From: Thioalkalivibrio sp. ALE31
GTDB lineage: Bacteria > Pseudomonadota > Gammaproteobacteria > Ectothiorhodospirales > Ectothiorhodospiraceae
Assembly (NCBI RefSeq): GCF_000377405.1
Contig: NZ_KB905021.1
Coordinates: 210,038-274,037, forward strand
DNA length: 64,000 bases
Reading direction: 5' to 3'
A program made the translations under genes and the position numbers. The notes under the pieces are model-generated. The model made no database searches and was not told the DNA's origin. It saw only the letters and a list, made by a program, of their open reading frames with translations. Below are positions 26,618 to 34,917 of the stretch, in pieces (position 1 is the stretch's first letter; each line of letters opens with the position of its first letter).

Positions 26618-27196
26618 TCAGGCGTGGCCGGAGGCCGAGCTGATCAGATTGACGTCGATGCCGATCAGTTCGGCGGCGGCGCGCCAGCGCTCGGCGCTGG
26701 GGCGGTCAAAGAGGATGTCGGCGTCGGCGCGGGCGGTGAGCCAGGCATTCTCGGCCAGCTCGCTCTCCAGCTGGCCAGGGCCCCAACCGGCGTGGCCCAG
26801 CGCGATCAGGACCCGGCGCGGGCCCTGCCCGGCGTTAATTGCCTCGAGGATATCGCGCGAGGTGGTCAACACGATGGAGTCGGTGATGGGCTGGCTGCCA
26901 CGCCAGGTCTGCTCGGCGGAATGCAGCACGAAGCCGTGTTCCGGCTGCACCGGCCCGCCGCGGTAGACAGGCATCTCCGGCAGGTCCTCGCCGGGCTCCA
27001 GTTCCACGTGCTCCAGCAGTTCGCGCAGCGAGAACTCGGTAGGCTGATTGATGACCAGCCCCAGCGCGCCCTCTTCGTCGTGGTCACAGATATAGGTGAC
27101 CGCATGGCTGAAGTAGCCATCGTTCAGGCTCGGCATCGCGATCAGGAAGTGATCGCGCAGGCTGTCGGGCTCGTGGCGGGCGGTCGTCGGATTCAT
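26618..27196 (-). CDS. algH: YqgE/AlgH family protein
   Basis: A 192-residue protein of the UPF0301 family; it was named AlgH in Pseudomonas for an effect on alginate but its biochemical function is unsettled. Signatures are LRDHFLIAMPSLNDGYF at the N-terminus, GALGLVINQPTEF, YRGGPVQPEHGFVLH, and ALGHAGWGPGQLE. It is directly followed by ruvX, as in most gammaproteobacteria, and follows the TonB gene by 62 bases. Confidence 0.95.
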   Translation of the reverse strand: MNPTTARHEPDSLRDHFLIAMPSLNDGYFSHAVTYICDHDEEGALGLVINQPTEFSLRELLEHVELEPGEDLPEMPVYRGGPVQPEHGFVLHSAEQTWRGSQPITDSIVLTTSRDILEAINAGQGPRRVLIALGHAGWGPGQLESELAENAWLTARADADILFDRPSAERWRAAAELIGIDVNLISSASGHA

Positions 27197-27258
27197 GGCT
27201 CCAGTATCGATGCTGACCCGGCCGGTCGCAAGGCAGCCGGCGGGGCTGGGCCGATCCG

Positions 27259-28200
27259 TCAGCGGATCTGCTGCATCTGGTCGCGGCGGAAGGCCCAGGT
27301 GCGGGTGATCACCAGTTCGTCGTATTCCTCGCGCATGGCGTCCGTGAACGGGGCATAGGGGGCCGCCAGCTCCACGATGCGGATCGCCGCCTGGTCCAGG
27401 ACCGGTTCCCCGGAGCTGCGGGCGACCTGGATATCGAGCAGTTCGCCCGCCGGGTTGATGCGCACCGACAGGACCAGGGTCCCGGACAGGCCGCGCCGCC
27501 GCGCCTCGTCCGGATAGTTCAGGTTGCCCAGGCGTTCGACCTTGTTGATCCAGGCCTGCAGGTAGGCAGCCTCGGGGGCGCTGCGCGCGGCGAGGCTGTC
27601 GAGGTAGCGGGTGCGGCTGGCCCGGGTCGAGAATGCCTGGCGCTCCTCCGCGGGGGCCGCGCGGGCGCTCTCCAGGCCACGGTTCATCAGGGTTGCTGCA
27701 GAGGGCCGGTCTTCGGCGTCGGGGGACTCCAGTGGCTCGGGGTCGGCGACCTCGGGTGCCGCGGTACTAGCGTCCGGCGTGTCGGCGGTGACCGCGTCGG
27801 GTTCCGGTTCGGGCTCCGGCTGTGCCGGGTCCATGACCAGCGGGCCGGCCTCCGGCAATGGTGCATCGAGGCCCTCCGGCTCGGGCTCGCCGATCCCGGC
27901 ATCCTCTGCCTCCGGCGCCTGTGCCTCCTGGATCTCCTCGCCCTCGCCGCTGGCGGCCTGGTCCCGGGTGGCGATGTGCTCGACCGCTTCGTCCGGCTCC
28001 GGCGGCGGGGCGTCGGGATCGGTGACCCAGGTGATGTCCAGCGGTTCGCGGGTCGGGCTTTCGATCGGGTCGACCGCGAAGCCGATCCCCAGGATGATCA
28101 GCGCGTGGGCGACCACCGCGAGGAAGATCATGGTCCCCAGGTGGTCCTGCACGCGCGGCGTCTCCGGCGGGGGCGTGCCCGGACTGGCGTGGGGCGTCAT
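27259..28200 (-). CDS. tonB: TonB family energy transducer
   Basis: A 313-residue inner-membrane-anchored protein. A single membrane segment (about residues 21-43) is followed by a long Pro/Glu-rich periplasmic stretch (50-200) and a C-terminal TonB domain (about 215-305) starting YLQAWINKVERLGNLNYPDEARRRG and including GTLVLSVRINPAGEL. Its place next to algH and gshB matches the tonB3 gene of Pseudomonas aeruginosa, which affects twitching motility. No exbB/exbD lies nearby. The rigid spacer is rich in Glu rather than the Lys/Pro repeats of E. coli TonB. Confidence 0.92.
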   Translation of the reverse strand: MTPHASPGTPPPETPRVQDHLGTMIFLAVVAHALIILGIGFAVDPIESPTREPLDITWVTDPDAPPPEPDEAVEHIATRDQAASGEGEEIQEAQAPEAEDAGIGEPEPEGLDAPLPEAGPLVMDPAQPEPEPEPDAVTADTPDASTAAPEVADPEPLESPDAEDRPSAATLMNRGLESARAAPAEERQAFSTRASRTRYLDSLAARSAPEAAYLQAWINKVERLGNLNYPDEARRRGLSGTLVLSVRINPAGELLDIQVARSSGEPVLDQAAIRIVELAAPYAPFTDAMREEYDELVITRTWAFRRDQMQQIR

Positions 28201-28269
28201 GCCGCCTCCGGCCCGGCGGGGCGGCCACGCACGGCCCCGACGCCCACTAGCGCGCGGGTTCGACGGGGG

Positions 28270-28830
28270 CTACTGGCTGGGCTGGGGAGTGTGGACATGA
28301 CGCTGGATTCGCGGATCGGCGAGGACCTGGGCGGTCAGTATACCGGTCAGGCTGCCGGTGATCAGGGCGGCGAGCAACAGCGGGGGCAGCACCAGGGGCA
28401 GATTGGGATGCGGGATGATCACCGCCCAGGCGAGCAGGAACTGGCCCGCGACGTGCGCCATCGCCGCCGCGATGCCCAGACCGACCGGTCCGACATGGCG
28501 GGGGGCGAAGGGGCGCAGGACCGCCAGCAGGGCGAGGCTCGCGACGGCCCCGGCCAGCGACAGCCAGAAGGCGGGACTCAGTAGTGTCCCCAGCAGCAGG
28601 CTGCTTCCGACCACGCGGAGCAGCGTGACCGCCACGGCCGCGCGCCAGCCCAGGGCCAGCAGCGTGATCAGGGTGACGATATTCGCCAGCCCCGGCTTGA
28701 TGCCCGGGATCGGGCTGGGGATCGCGGCCTCGAGGATCTGGATGCCGATCGCGATGGCGGCGAGCGCGGCGATGGCCCGGTCATGGGCGTCGCTGCCGGC
28801 CTGCGGATGCCCGGGCGCCACGGGATTCAA
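28270..28830 (-). CDS. Gx transporter family membrane protein (heptaprenyl-diphosphate-synthase-component-I-like)
   Basis: A 186-residue integral membrane protein with about five hydrophobic segments. IPSPIPGIKPGLANIVTLI near residue 38 is the signature of the Gx transporter (Hpre_diP_synt_I) family, related to ECF-type S components. Genes of this family are often found beside apbE and NusG-domain-II genes, as here, and in extracellular electron transfer loci of Gram-positives. The first codon appears to be TTG at 28830, in a 4-base overlap with the NusG-II stop; GTG 28821 is an alternative. Transport substrate unknown; flavin or quinone precursor supply is a guess. Confidence 0.82.
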   Translation of the reverse strand: MNPVAPGHPQAGSDAHDRAIAALAAIAIGIQILEAAIPSPIPGIKPGLANIVTLITLLALGWRAAVAVTLLRVVGSSLLLGTLLSPAFWLSLAGAVASLALLAVLRPFAPRHVGPVGLGIAAAMAHVAGQFLLAWAVIIPHPNLPLVLPPLLLAALITGSLTGILTAQVLADPRIQRHVHTPQPSQ

Positions 28831-29201
28831 TAATGCATGCTGTCGAAGCCGGGGTCGGTGCCGAGCACCTGCAGCGTCAGCCGGTTGGGCAGGCTGACGG
28901 CAACGTCGCCGTGGGCCTGCAGCCAGCCGCTGGACTCGCAGATGTCCTGGCGCCCGGGGGAGTCGGCACAGCGTGCCCGGCCCGGTTCGATCTCGATACG
29001 GGTGATGCCGGCCGGGCCCTGGACCTCGAGGACCCGGGCGCGATCCAGGGGTTCGTGCTGCGGCGCGACCCCGGCCTGGCTGATGACCAGCACCCGGGCA
29101 TCGCCCGCAGGGGTGTAGGCCAGCACGAAGGCCGCCACCACGATCCCGGCGGCCAGGCTGCCGATCAGCGCGTCACCCCAGCGCAGCCGGCCGGCGTTCA
29201 C
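28827..29201 (-). CDS. NusG domain II-containing protein
   Basis: A 124-residue protein with one N-terminal membrane anchor (about residues 10-30) and an extracytoplasmic beta-rich domain. GPAGITRIEIEPGRARCADSPG...CESSGWLQ and SLPNRLTLQV are the NusG-II family pattern, with two cysteines either side of the loop. Function is unknown; the family clusters with ApbE and Gx transporter genes. The start is GTG at 29201, in a 4-base overlap with the apbE stop. It is not the transcription factor NusG. Confidence 0.82.
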   Translation of the reverse strand: MNAGRLRWGDALIGSLAAGIVVAAFVLAYTPAGDARVLVISQAGVAPQHEPLDRARVLEVQGPAGITRIEIEPGRARCADSPGRQDICESSGWLQAHGDVAVSLPNRLTLQVLGTDPGFDSMHY

Positions 29202-30244
29202 GGCAGTTCGCGCACCACGAATGGCTCGCGGTCGCGGCCGGGCTGTACCCGGTCGGCCAGTGCCGGCGTGGCCTCGATGCGGTCTTCCAGTACCACCAGT
29301 GCGTGGTCGATGCCCATCTTGCGGGCGTATTCCGGCCAGGCCTCCGGCCCGGCGATCATCAGCGTGGTGGCGGCGGCGTCGGCCAGGGCGGGGTCGTGGT
29401 GGAGCACGGTGGCGCTGTCGATGCCCCGGCTCGGGCGGCCGGTGCGCGGGTCGATCACGTGGTGGATGCGCTCGCCCTCCCAGTCGTAGCCGCGCTCGTA
29501 GTCGCCGGAGGTGAACAGGGCTTCGCCGGCGTCCAGTTCGATGCTGCCGAGCACGCCGCCGTGCGGGTGGCGGATGCCCACGCGCCACGGGCGTGTCTCG
29601 GGGCGGCCCAGGGTCATCAGGTCGCCGCCGGCGTTGAAGATCGCGGCCTCCACCCCGAGTTCCGCGAGCAGGTCCAGCACCCGCTCTACCGCCAGCCCCT
29701 TGGCCAGCCCGCCGAAATCGAGCTGCAGGTCCGGGTGGTTGCCCCGCAGGCGCACGCCATTGCGTTCGATATCCTGCATGCTCGGGGGGGCGTCCAGCAG
29801 TTCCGCCAGGGTTGCCTCGTCCGGCGGCGGGCCCTGGGGGTCGTCCTGATGGAAGCCCCAGGCCGCCACCAGTCTGCCCAGGGCGGGGTTGAACAGCCCC
29901 TCGCTGAGGGCCTCCATCTCGCGGCCGCGCTCGATCAGCGGCAGGACCGAGGGCGGGGCGCTGAATTCGCCCTGCAGGGCCAGCAGTTCGTTGGTCCGGC
30001 CAAGGGATCCGGGTTCCCAGGCATGCCAGGAGGTATGCAGGATCTCCAGTTCCTCCTGAACCGCGGTCCCGATGGCCTCCACGTCATACTGGCCCGCGGG
30101 GTACAGGCTGAGGTCCACCAGAGTCCCGAAGGCGTAGAAGCCCAGCTGTTCGGTATCCGGTTCCTCGCGGCCGCAGGCGGCCAGCAGGAGGGTGGCGAGC
30201 AGCAGGAGCAGGGTGAGGGTCGTCGCGCGGCGCATGCCGGTCAT
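29198..30244 (-). CDS. apbE: FAD:protein FMN transferase (ApbE family lipoprotein)
   Basis: A 348-residue enzyme that covalently attaches FMN to Thr or Ser of redox proteins outside the cytoplasm. The N-terminal hydrophobic segment ends LLAAC (lipobox, Cys about 24), so it is a membrane-anchored lipoprotein. Core motifs are HAWEPGSLGRTNELL, QLDFGGLAKGLAVERV, NAGGDLMTLGR, HHVIDPRTGRPS and the magnesium-site ADAAATTLMI. It overlaps gshB by 4 bases and the NusG-II gene by 4 bases. No FMN-binding target (NqrC, RnfG or NosR type) is encoded in the window. Confidence 0.94.
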   Translation of the reverse strand: MTGMRRATTLTLLLLLATLLLAACGREEPDTEQLGFYAFGTLVDLSLYPAGQYDVEAIGTAVQEELEILHTSWHAWEPGSLGRTNELLALQGEFSAPPSVLPLIERGREMEALSEGLFNPALGRLVAAWGFHQDDPQGPPPDEATLAELLDAPPSMQDIERNGVRLRGNHPDLQLDFGGLAKGLAVERVLDLLAELGVEAAIFNAGGDLMTLGRPETRPWRVGIRHPHGGVLGSIELDAGEALFTSGDYERGYDWEGERIHHVIDPRTGRPSRGIDSATVLHHDPALADAAATTLMIAGPEAWPEYARKMGIDHALVVLEDRIEATPALADRVQPGRDREPFVVRELP

Positions 30245-31188
30245 CCTTCGATCGGGCGGGTGAGATAGTCGATGTACTGGCCGGCGAGGTCGTGACCGGT
30301 GGCGTCCAGCTCGCGCACGCCGGTGGGGCTGGTGACGTTGATCTCGGTCAGGTAGTCGCCGATGACGTCGATGCCGACAAAATCCAGGCCGCGGGCCTTG
30401 AGTTCCGGGGCGATCTCGCGGCAGATCCAGCGGTCGCGCTCGGTCAGCGGGCGGGCCTCGCCGCGGCCGCCCGCGGCGAGATTGGCACGGCTCTCGCCCG
30501 CGGCGGGGATGCGCGCCAGGGCATCGGGGCAGGGCTCGCCGCCGATCAGGATGATGCGCTTGTCACCCTCGGTGAACTCCGGCAGGAAGCGCTGGGCGAC
30601 CACGCTGCGCTGGTCGAATTCGGTGATGGTCTCGAGGATGACCGAGGTGTTCGGGTCGCCCTGGCGGATGCGGAACACCGACGCCCCGCCCATCCCGTCC
30701 AGCGGCTTGACCACGATATCGCCCTGCACCTCGAGGAAGGCGCGGATGCGGCTTCGGTCGCGGGTGATCAGCGTGGGCGGGCAGCACTGCGGGAAGTGCG
30801 CGGTAAAGGCCTTCTCGTTGACGTCGCGCAGGGCCTGCGGCCGGTTCGACACCCGCACGCCCTCGCGTTCGGCGAGGTCGAGGGCGTAGGTCGCATAGAT
30901 GTATTCGAGATCGAACGGTGGATCCTTGCGCATTAGCAGCACATCGAAACGGGCCGCCGGGCCCGTCTCCGGATCGCCCAGGCGGAAGAAGTCGTCGCGC
31001 TGGTCACGCACCTCGATGGGGCGGCTGCGCGCGCTCGCGCGGCCCTCCTCGATCCACAGATCGGCCGGCTCGAGATAGTGCAGGCGGTGCCCGCGGGCCT
31101 GCGCGGCCAGCATCATCGCGAAGCTGGTGTCCTTCCAGGGTTTGATGTCCGCCACCGGGTCCATCAGGATGGCAATGTTCGTGGTCAC
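30241..31188 (-). CDS. gshB: Glutathione synthetase
   Basis: A 315-residue ATP-grasp ligase joining gamma-glutamylcysteine to glycine. IAILMDPVADIKPWKDTSFAMMLAA is the typical N-terminus, VLMRKDPPFDLEYIYATY follows, then the ATP-grasp loop KPLDGMGGASVFRI, and the C-terminal metal block GIDVIGDYLTEINVTSPTG. The start is GTG 31188 with a GAGG ribosome site; the length equals the E. coli enzyme. It is the first gene of the minus-strand run and is divergent from pilG, as in Pseudomonas. Confidence 0.95.
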   Translation of the reverse strand: MTTNIAILMDPVADIKPWKDTSFAMMLAAQARGHRLHYLEPADLWIEEGRASARSRPIEVRDQRDDFFRLGDPETGPAARFDVLLMRKDPPFDLEYIYATYALDLAEREGVRVSNRPQALRDVNEKAFTAHFPQCCPPTLITRDRSRIRAFLEVQGDIVVKPLDGMGGASVFRIRQGDPNTSVILETITEFDQRSVVAQRFLPEFTEGDKRIILIGGEPCPDALARIPAAGESRANLAAGGRGEARPLTERDRWICREIAPELKARGLDFVGIDVIGDYLTEINVTSPTGVRELDATGHDLAGQYIDYLTRPIEG

Positions 31189-31274
31189 GTTGCCTCGATC
31201 GTGCGGGGTGTCCGGGCAGTATGCCACGCTGATCGAAGCTCGCGCGGCACCCGGAGGGTGGTGGCGGTGTTCGA

Positions 31275-31297
31275 TGCATTGCGCTGCGCGCGATGCA
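31275..31297. promoter_or_regulatory. Inverted repeat upstream of the pilG promoter
   Basis: TGCATTGCGC and GCGCGATGCA, separated by TGC, form a 10-base inverted repeat with one mismatch. It ends 17 bases before the -35 element of the pilG promoter, where an activator would bind; it also lies in the gshB upstream region. Confidence 0.4.
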
Positions 31298-31314
31298 ATA
31301 TCATGGTGTGCTGT

Positions 31315-31343
31315 TTGTCACACGGCCCCGCTTCCGCTAGATT
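31315..31343 (+). promoter_or_regulatory. Sigma70-type promoter of the pilG operon
   Basis: TTGTCA at 31315-31320 and TAGATT at 31338-31343 are separated by exactly 17 bases. The predicted start of transcription is near 31350, about 20 bases before the pilG GTG codon, whose ribosome site GGGGGGAGAAG begins at about 31361. Confidence 0.6.
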
Positions 31344-31371
31344 CGGGGCGAAATGGCCAGGGGGGGAGAAG

Positions 31372-31788
31372 GTGTCTAACGCGCTTGCCGAAGCGGACTC
31401 GGCCACCGAGTTTCAGGGACTCAAGGTCATGGTGATCGACGACAGCAAGACCATTCGGCGCACCGCCGAATCCTTGCTGCAAAAGCACGGGGCCGAGGTC
31501 ATTACCGCCGTGGACGGCTTCGAGGCGCTGTCCAAGGTCGCCGAGTCGCGTCCGGACATTATCTTCATCGACGTCATGATGCCGCGCCTGGATGGCTACC
31601 AGACCTGCGCGCTGATCAAGAACAACAAGCAGTTCCGCGCCACGCCGATCATCATGCTGTCCAGCAAGGACAGTGTGTTCGACAAGGCGAAAGGCCGCGT
31701 CGTGGGGTCGGAGGATTACCTCACCAAGCCATTCACCAGGGACGACCTCCTGGGTGCCATGCGTCAGTACGCCAGCCCCTCGGCATGA
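31372..31788 (+). CDS. pilG: Twitching motility response regulator PilG
   Basis: A 138-residue single-domain CheY-like receiver of the pilus chemosensory system. MVIDDSKTIRRTAESLLQ holds the acidic pocket, the phosphoacceptor Asp lies in IIFIDVMMPRLDGYQTC, and the switch Thr/Ser and Lys are in IIMLSSKD...DYLTKPF. It has an N-terminal extension of 17 residues, as PilG does. The start is taken as GTG 31372 behind a strong Shine-Dalgarno. It is the first gene of pilGHIJ-chpA-chpC. Confidence 0.94.
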   Translation: MSNALAEADSATEFQGLKVMVIDDSKTIRRTAESLLQKHGAEVITAVDGFEALSKVAESRPDIIFIDVMMPRLDGYQTCALIKNNKQFRATPIIMLSSKDSVFDKAKGRVVGSEDYLTKPFTRDDLLGAMRQYASPSA

Positions 31789-31825
31789 CGCGTTCCGCCA
31801 CACCAACCAAGGAAAGACGAACCCC

Positions 31826-32191
31826 ATGGCCCGTATTCTGATCGTTGACGATTCCCCGACCGAGATCCACGTGCTGCGTACCATGCTCGAGAAGCACGGG
31901 CATTCGGTGACCACCGCCGAGAGCGGCGAGGACGGGGTCGCGGCCGCGAAGTCGCAGGTCCCGGATCTGGTGCTGATGGATGTCGTGATGCCCGGGCTGA
32001 ACGGCTTCCAGGCGACCCGCCAGCTGTCCCAGGCCGAGGAGACGGCGCATGTGCCGGTCGTCGTGGTCAGCACCAAGGATCAGGCGACCGACCGGGTCTG
32101 GGCGATGCGCCAGGGGGCCCGGGACTATATCACCAAGCCGGTGGTCGAGAAGAACCTGCTGGAAACCATCGGGAAGTACCTCTCCGCATGA
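31826..32191 (+). CDS. pilH: Twitching motility response regulator PilH
   Basis: A 121-residue stand-alone receiver. ILIVDDSPTEIHVLRTMLEKHGH is the PilH N-terminus, the phosphorylatable Asp is in LVLMDVVMPGLNGFQATR, followed by VVVVSTKDQATDRVWAMRQGARDYITKPV. PilH acts with PilG to set pilus retraction output. Start ATG 31826 with AAGGAAAG upstream. It overlaps pilI by 4 bases. Confidence 0.95.
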   Translation: MARILIVDDSPTEIHVLRTMLEKHGHSVTTAESGEDGVAAAKSQVPDLVLMDVVMPGLNGFQATRQLSQAEETAHVPVVVVSTKDQATDRVWAMRQGARDYITKPVVEKNLLETIGKYLSA

Positions 32192-32769
32192 AGACCGACC
32201 TGTCCTCGCCGTTTGCGCTGATCGCGAGCCTTGATCGCGAAGGGCGCCGCGTCAATCGCGAGTTGCGGCGGGACATTGGTACGGGCTGGCGCGGGGTCTT
32301 GCTGCGTGTTGGCGATTTCCGCTTTCTGGTCGACATGGACGCGATCGCCGAAGTGGCCGATCCGATGACGCTCACCCGCGTACCGCTGGCGGATGCCGCC
32401 GTGCTGGGGGTGGGCAACCTGCGCGGGCTGGTGCTGCCGGTGTTCGATATGGGCAAGCTGTTGCTGGACCGGCCATTGCCGGACGACGCGACCGGGCAGC
32501 GGATCGTGGTGGCGCCGCAGGGCCAGGGCATGGCCGGGCTGCTGGTCAGTCAGGTCGAGGGGATGCGCCGCTGCATCCCGTCCCAGCGCCGTCTGGAAGT
32601 CTCGGTCCCCGAGGCTGTCCGACCCTTTATTACCGGCGGATTCGATCTCGGGCACCGGCTGCATCCGGTGCTGGATCTGGATCTGCTGCTGAATGACAAC
32701 AATCGCTTTACCGGCACGGGCTTGGCCGGTACATCCAGTAGCGAACAGTCCGCAGCCGCAGTCGGATGA
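32188..32769 (+). CDS. pilI: CheW-like adaptor PilI
   Basis: A 193-residue adaptor predicted to couple the receptor PilJ to the kinase ChpA. A CheW domain covers about 35-170: FRFLVDMDAIAEVADPMTLTRVP, NLRGLVLPVFDMGKLL and GLLVSQVEGMRRC. It starts in an ATGA overlap with pilH and ends 36 bases before pilJ. Confidence 0.93.
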   Translation: MKTDLSSPFALIASLDREGRRVNRELRRDIGTGWRGVLLRVGDFRFLVDMDAIAEVADPMTLTRVPLADAAVLGVGNLRGLVLPVFDMGKLLLDRPLPDDATGQRIVVAPQGQGMAGLLVSQVEGMRRCIPSQRRLEVSVPEAVRPFITGGFDLGHRLHPVLDLDLLLNDNNRFTGTGLAGTSSSEQSAAAVG

Positions 32770-32805
32770 CGCGGGGCGCGGGGCTGCGACAGGGGGTATG
32801 AACTG

Positions 32806-34902
32806 ATGGGATCGAGTCGTCGCGCACGTAATTTTGTCCTCGGGGGGCTGCTGGTGCTGGCCCTGATCGCGACCGGCGGGGCCTTTACCTACCACGAGTA
32901 CGAGCAGAGCCAGTACCGCGACCGCATCGCGCTGGCCAATGACCTGCGCCTGCTGTCGCAGCGGCTGGCCACCAGCTCGCTGGAGGCCGCCGCGGGTTCC
33001 GAGCAGGCATTCTCCGACCTGCAGTCGCTGCGGGATGACTTCGAGGCACGTCTGGAACGGATCCGCACCGGGGGCGAAGGGCTGCAGCCGCTGCCGGAAC
33101 CCCTGCAGGAGGACATCGCCACCGTGGACCGCGAGTGGTCCGCCTATCGGGACCACATCAACACGGTCATCCTCGGGCGTTCGGATATCCAGTTGATCAC
33201 CGAGTTCTCCGACGCGGTGGCGGCCTTCTCTCCGGAACTGTCGCGGCTGTCCGATGATGTCGTGCGGCGCATGACCCAGATCGGCGAGCCGCCCGAGCAG
33301 GTCTATGTGGCGGCACGCCAGACCATGCTGATCCAGCGGATCGCCAACAACCTCGGCCGGGTGCTGCAGGGTGGCGCCGAGGCGGCCGCCGCCATCGAAC
33401 GCTTCGAGCGTGACGCGACGCTGTACGGGCGGGTGCTGGACGGGCTGATCGAGGGCTTCGCCCCGCTGGGTGTGGAGCCGGTTGACGACCCGCAGGCACG
33501 GGCCCTGCTGCAGGAGATCGCCACGCTGTTCGTGGCCTTCAGCGAGGCGGTGGAAGGGGTTCTGGATACCTCCACCCAGGTGTTCGAGGTCAATGCCGCG
33601 GCCTCCAGTGTCGAGGCCAGCAGTGGCGCGATGCTCGAGACCACCGGCGCGTTCGAGACCGCCATCACGCGGGAGGCCGAACGGGCGGGCGTGATCGCCC
33701 TGATCGGCTTCGGCTTTGGTGGCCTGGCGCTGCTGCTGCTGATCGCGATGGGGCTGTTCCTCTACCGCGACACCAAGCGCGAACTGGCCGAGACCGAGGC
33801 CCAGAACGAGCGCAACCAGCAGGCGATCCTGCGCCTGCTTGACGAGATGATGAACCTCGCCGATGGCGATCTCACCGTGAACGCGACGGTGACCGAGGAC
33901 TTCACCGGCGCCATCGCGGACTCGATGAACTACGCGATCGAGAACCTGCGTACCCTGGTTGCGACCATCAACACGGTGGCGGCCGACATCAGCGAGTCCT
34001 CGGCGTCCACCCGTTCGCAGGTGCTGGGGCTGGCCGAGAAGTCGGAAGAACAGGCCCGCGAGATCCAGCGCGCGGATGACGCGATCGACGAGGTCTCGCG
34101 TTCGGTGGACAAGGTGGCCCAGGATGCCGAGCAGTCGGCCTCCGTGGCACGTAACTCGGTGGAGATCGCGTCCCGCGGGGCCGGCACCGTGCGCCGCTCC
34201 ATTGAGGGCATGGACAGTATCCGCGAGCAGATCCAGGAGACCGCGAAGCGGATCAAGCGACTGGGCGAATCCTCGCAGGAGATCGGCGACATCATCGGGC
34301 TGATCAACGACATCGCCGAACAGACCAACGTGCTGGCACTGAACGCGGCGATCCAGGCCTCCGCGGCGGGCGAGGCCGGCCGCGGCTTCGCGGTGGTGGC
34401 CGACGAAGTCCAGCGCCTCGCGGAACGTTCGTCCTCCGCGACCCGTCAGGTCGAAGGCCTGGTCAAGGCCATCCAGGCGGATACCAGCGAGGCCGTGAGC
34501 TCCATGGAGCAAAGTACCGCCAACGTGGTCCAGGGGGCCGAACTGGCCCAGGCCGCGGGCGAGGCGCTGTCCGAGATCGAACAGGTCTCCGCCGATCTCG
34601 CGGACCTGATCGACGGTATCTCCTCCTCGGCCCGCAAGCAGTCCGAGATGGCGCAGGACGTGACCTCCATCATGGCGCAGATCCGCGAGATCACCTCCGA
34701 GACCACGCAGGGGACGCAGTCCACCGCGGCGGCGATCGGGGATCTGGCCCAGCTCTCGGCCCAGCTGCAGTCCTCGGTATCGGACTTCAAGCTGCCCGAG
34801 CCGGGCAGCGCTACCGAGGCGGTTGGCGAGGACCCCGATGCGATGGATCCCGATCCCGATCCCGACGCCGATACGACGTCCTCCGACGAACAACGGGCCT
34901 GA
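32806..34902 (+). CDS. pilJ: Pilus chemosensory receptor PilJ (methyl-accepting chemotaxis protein)
   Basis: A 698-residue transmembrane receptor. A first membrane segment (about 10-28) is followed by a periplasmic region of about 260 residues with two PilJ-type helical modules (each with a QR..M/LSQRLA-like motif, near 47-56 and 173-182). A second membrane segment lies at about 293-313, then a HAMP-like linker and a long cytoplasmic coiled coil. The hairpin tip is [20 protein letters not shown], followed by [20 protein letters not shown], the universal receptor signature. The end is acidic with repeated DPD. No pilK methyltransferase follows, unlike Pseudomonas. Confidence 0.95.
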   Translation: MGSSRRARNFVLGGLLVLALIATGGAFTYHEYEQSQYRDRIALANDLRLLSQRLATSSLEAAAGSEQAFSDLQSLRDDFEARLERIRTGGEGLQPLPEPLQEDIATVDREWSAYRDHINTVILGRSDIQLITEFSDAVAAFSPELSRLSDDVVRRMTQIGEPPEQVYVAARQTMLIQRIANNLGRVLQGGAEAAAAIERFERDATLYGRVLDGLIEGFAPLGVEPVDDPQARALLQEIATLFVAFSEAVEGVLDTSTQVFEVNAAASSVEASSGAMLETTGAFETAITREAERAGVIALIGFGFGGLALLLLIAMGLFLYRDTKRELAETEAQNERNQQAILRLLDEMMNLADGDLTVNATVTEDFTGAIADSMNYAIENLRTLVATINTVAADISESSASTRSQVLGLAEKSEEQAREIQRADDAIDEVSRSVDKVAQDAEQSASVARNSVEIASRGAGTVRRSIEGMDSIREQIQETAKRIKRLGESSQEIGDIIGLINDIAEQTNVLALNAAIQASAAGEAGRGFAVVADEVQRLAERSSSATRQVEGLVKAIQADTSEAVSSMEQSTANVVQGAELAQAAGEALSEIEQVSADLADLIDGISSSARKQSEMAQDVTSIMAQIREITSETTQGTQSTAAAIGDLAQLSAQLQSSVSDFKLPEPGSATEAVGEDPDAMDPDPDPDADTTSSDEQRA

Positions 34903-34917
34903 CGGCGGACCCGGCCG

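Noticed and set aside
32125-34893. 922-codon minus-strand frame opposite pilI and pilJ
   Set aside because: Antisense shadow of the receptor coiled coil; no recognisable domain.
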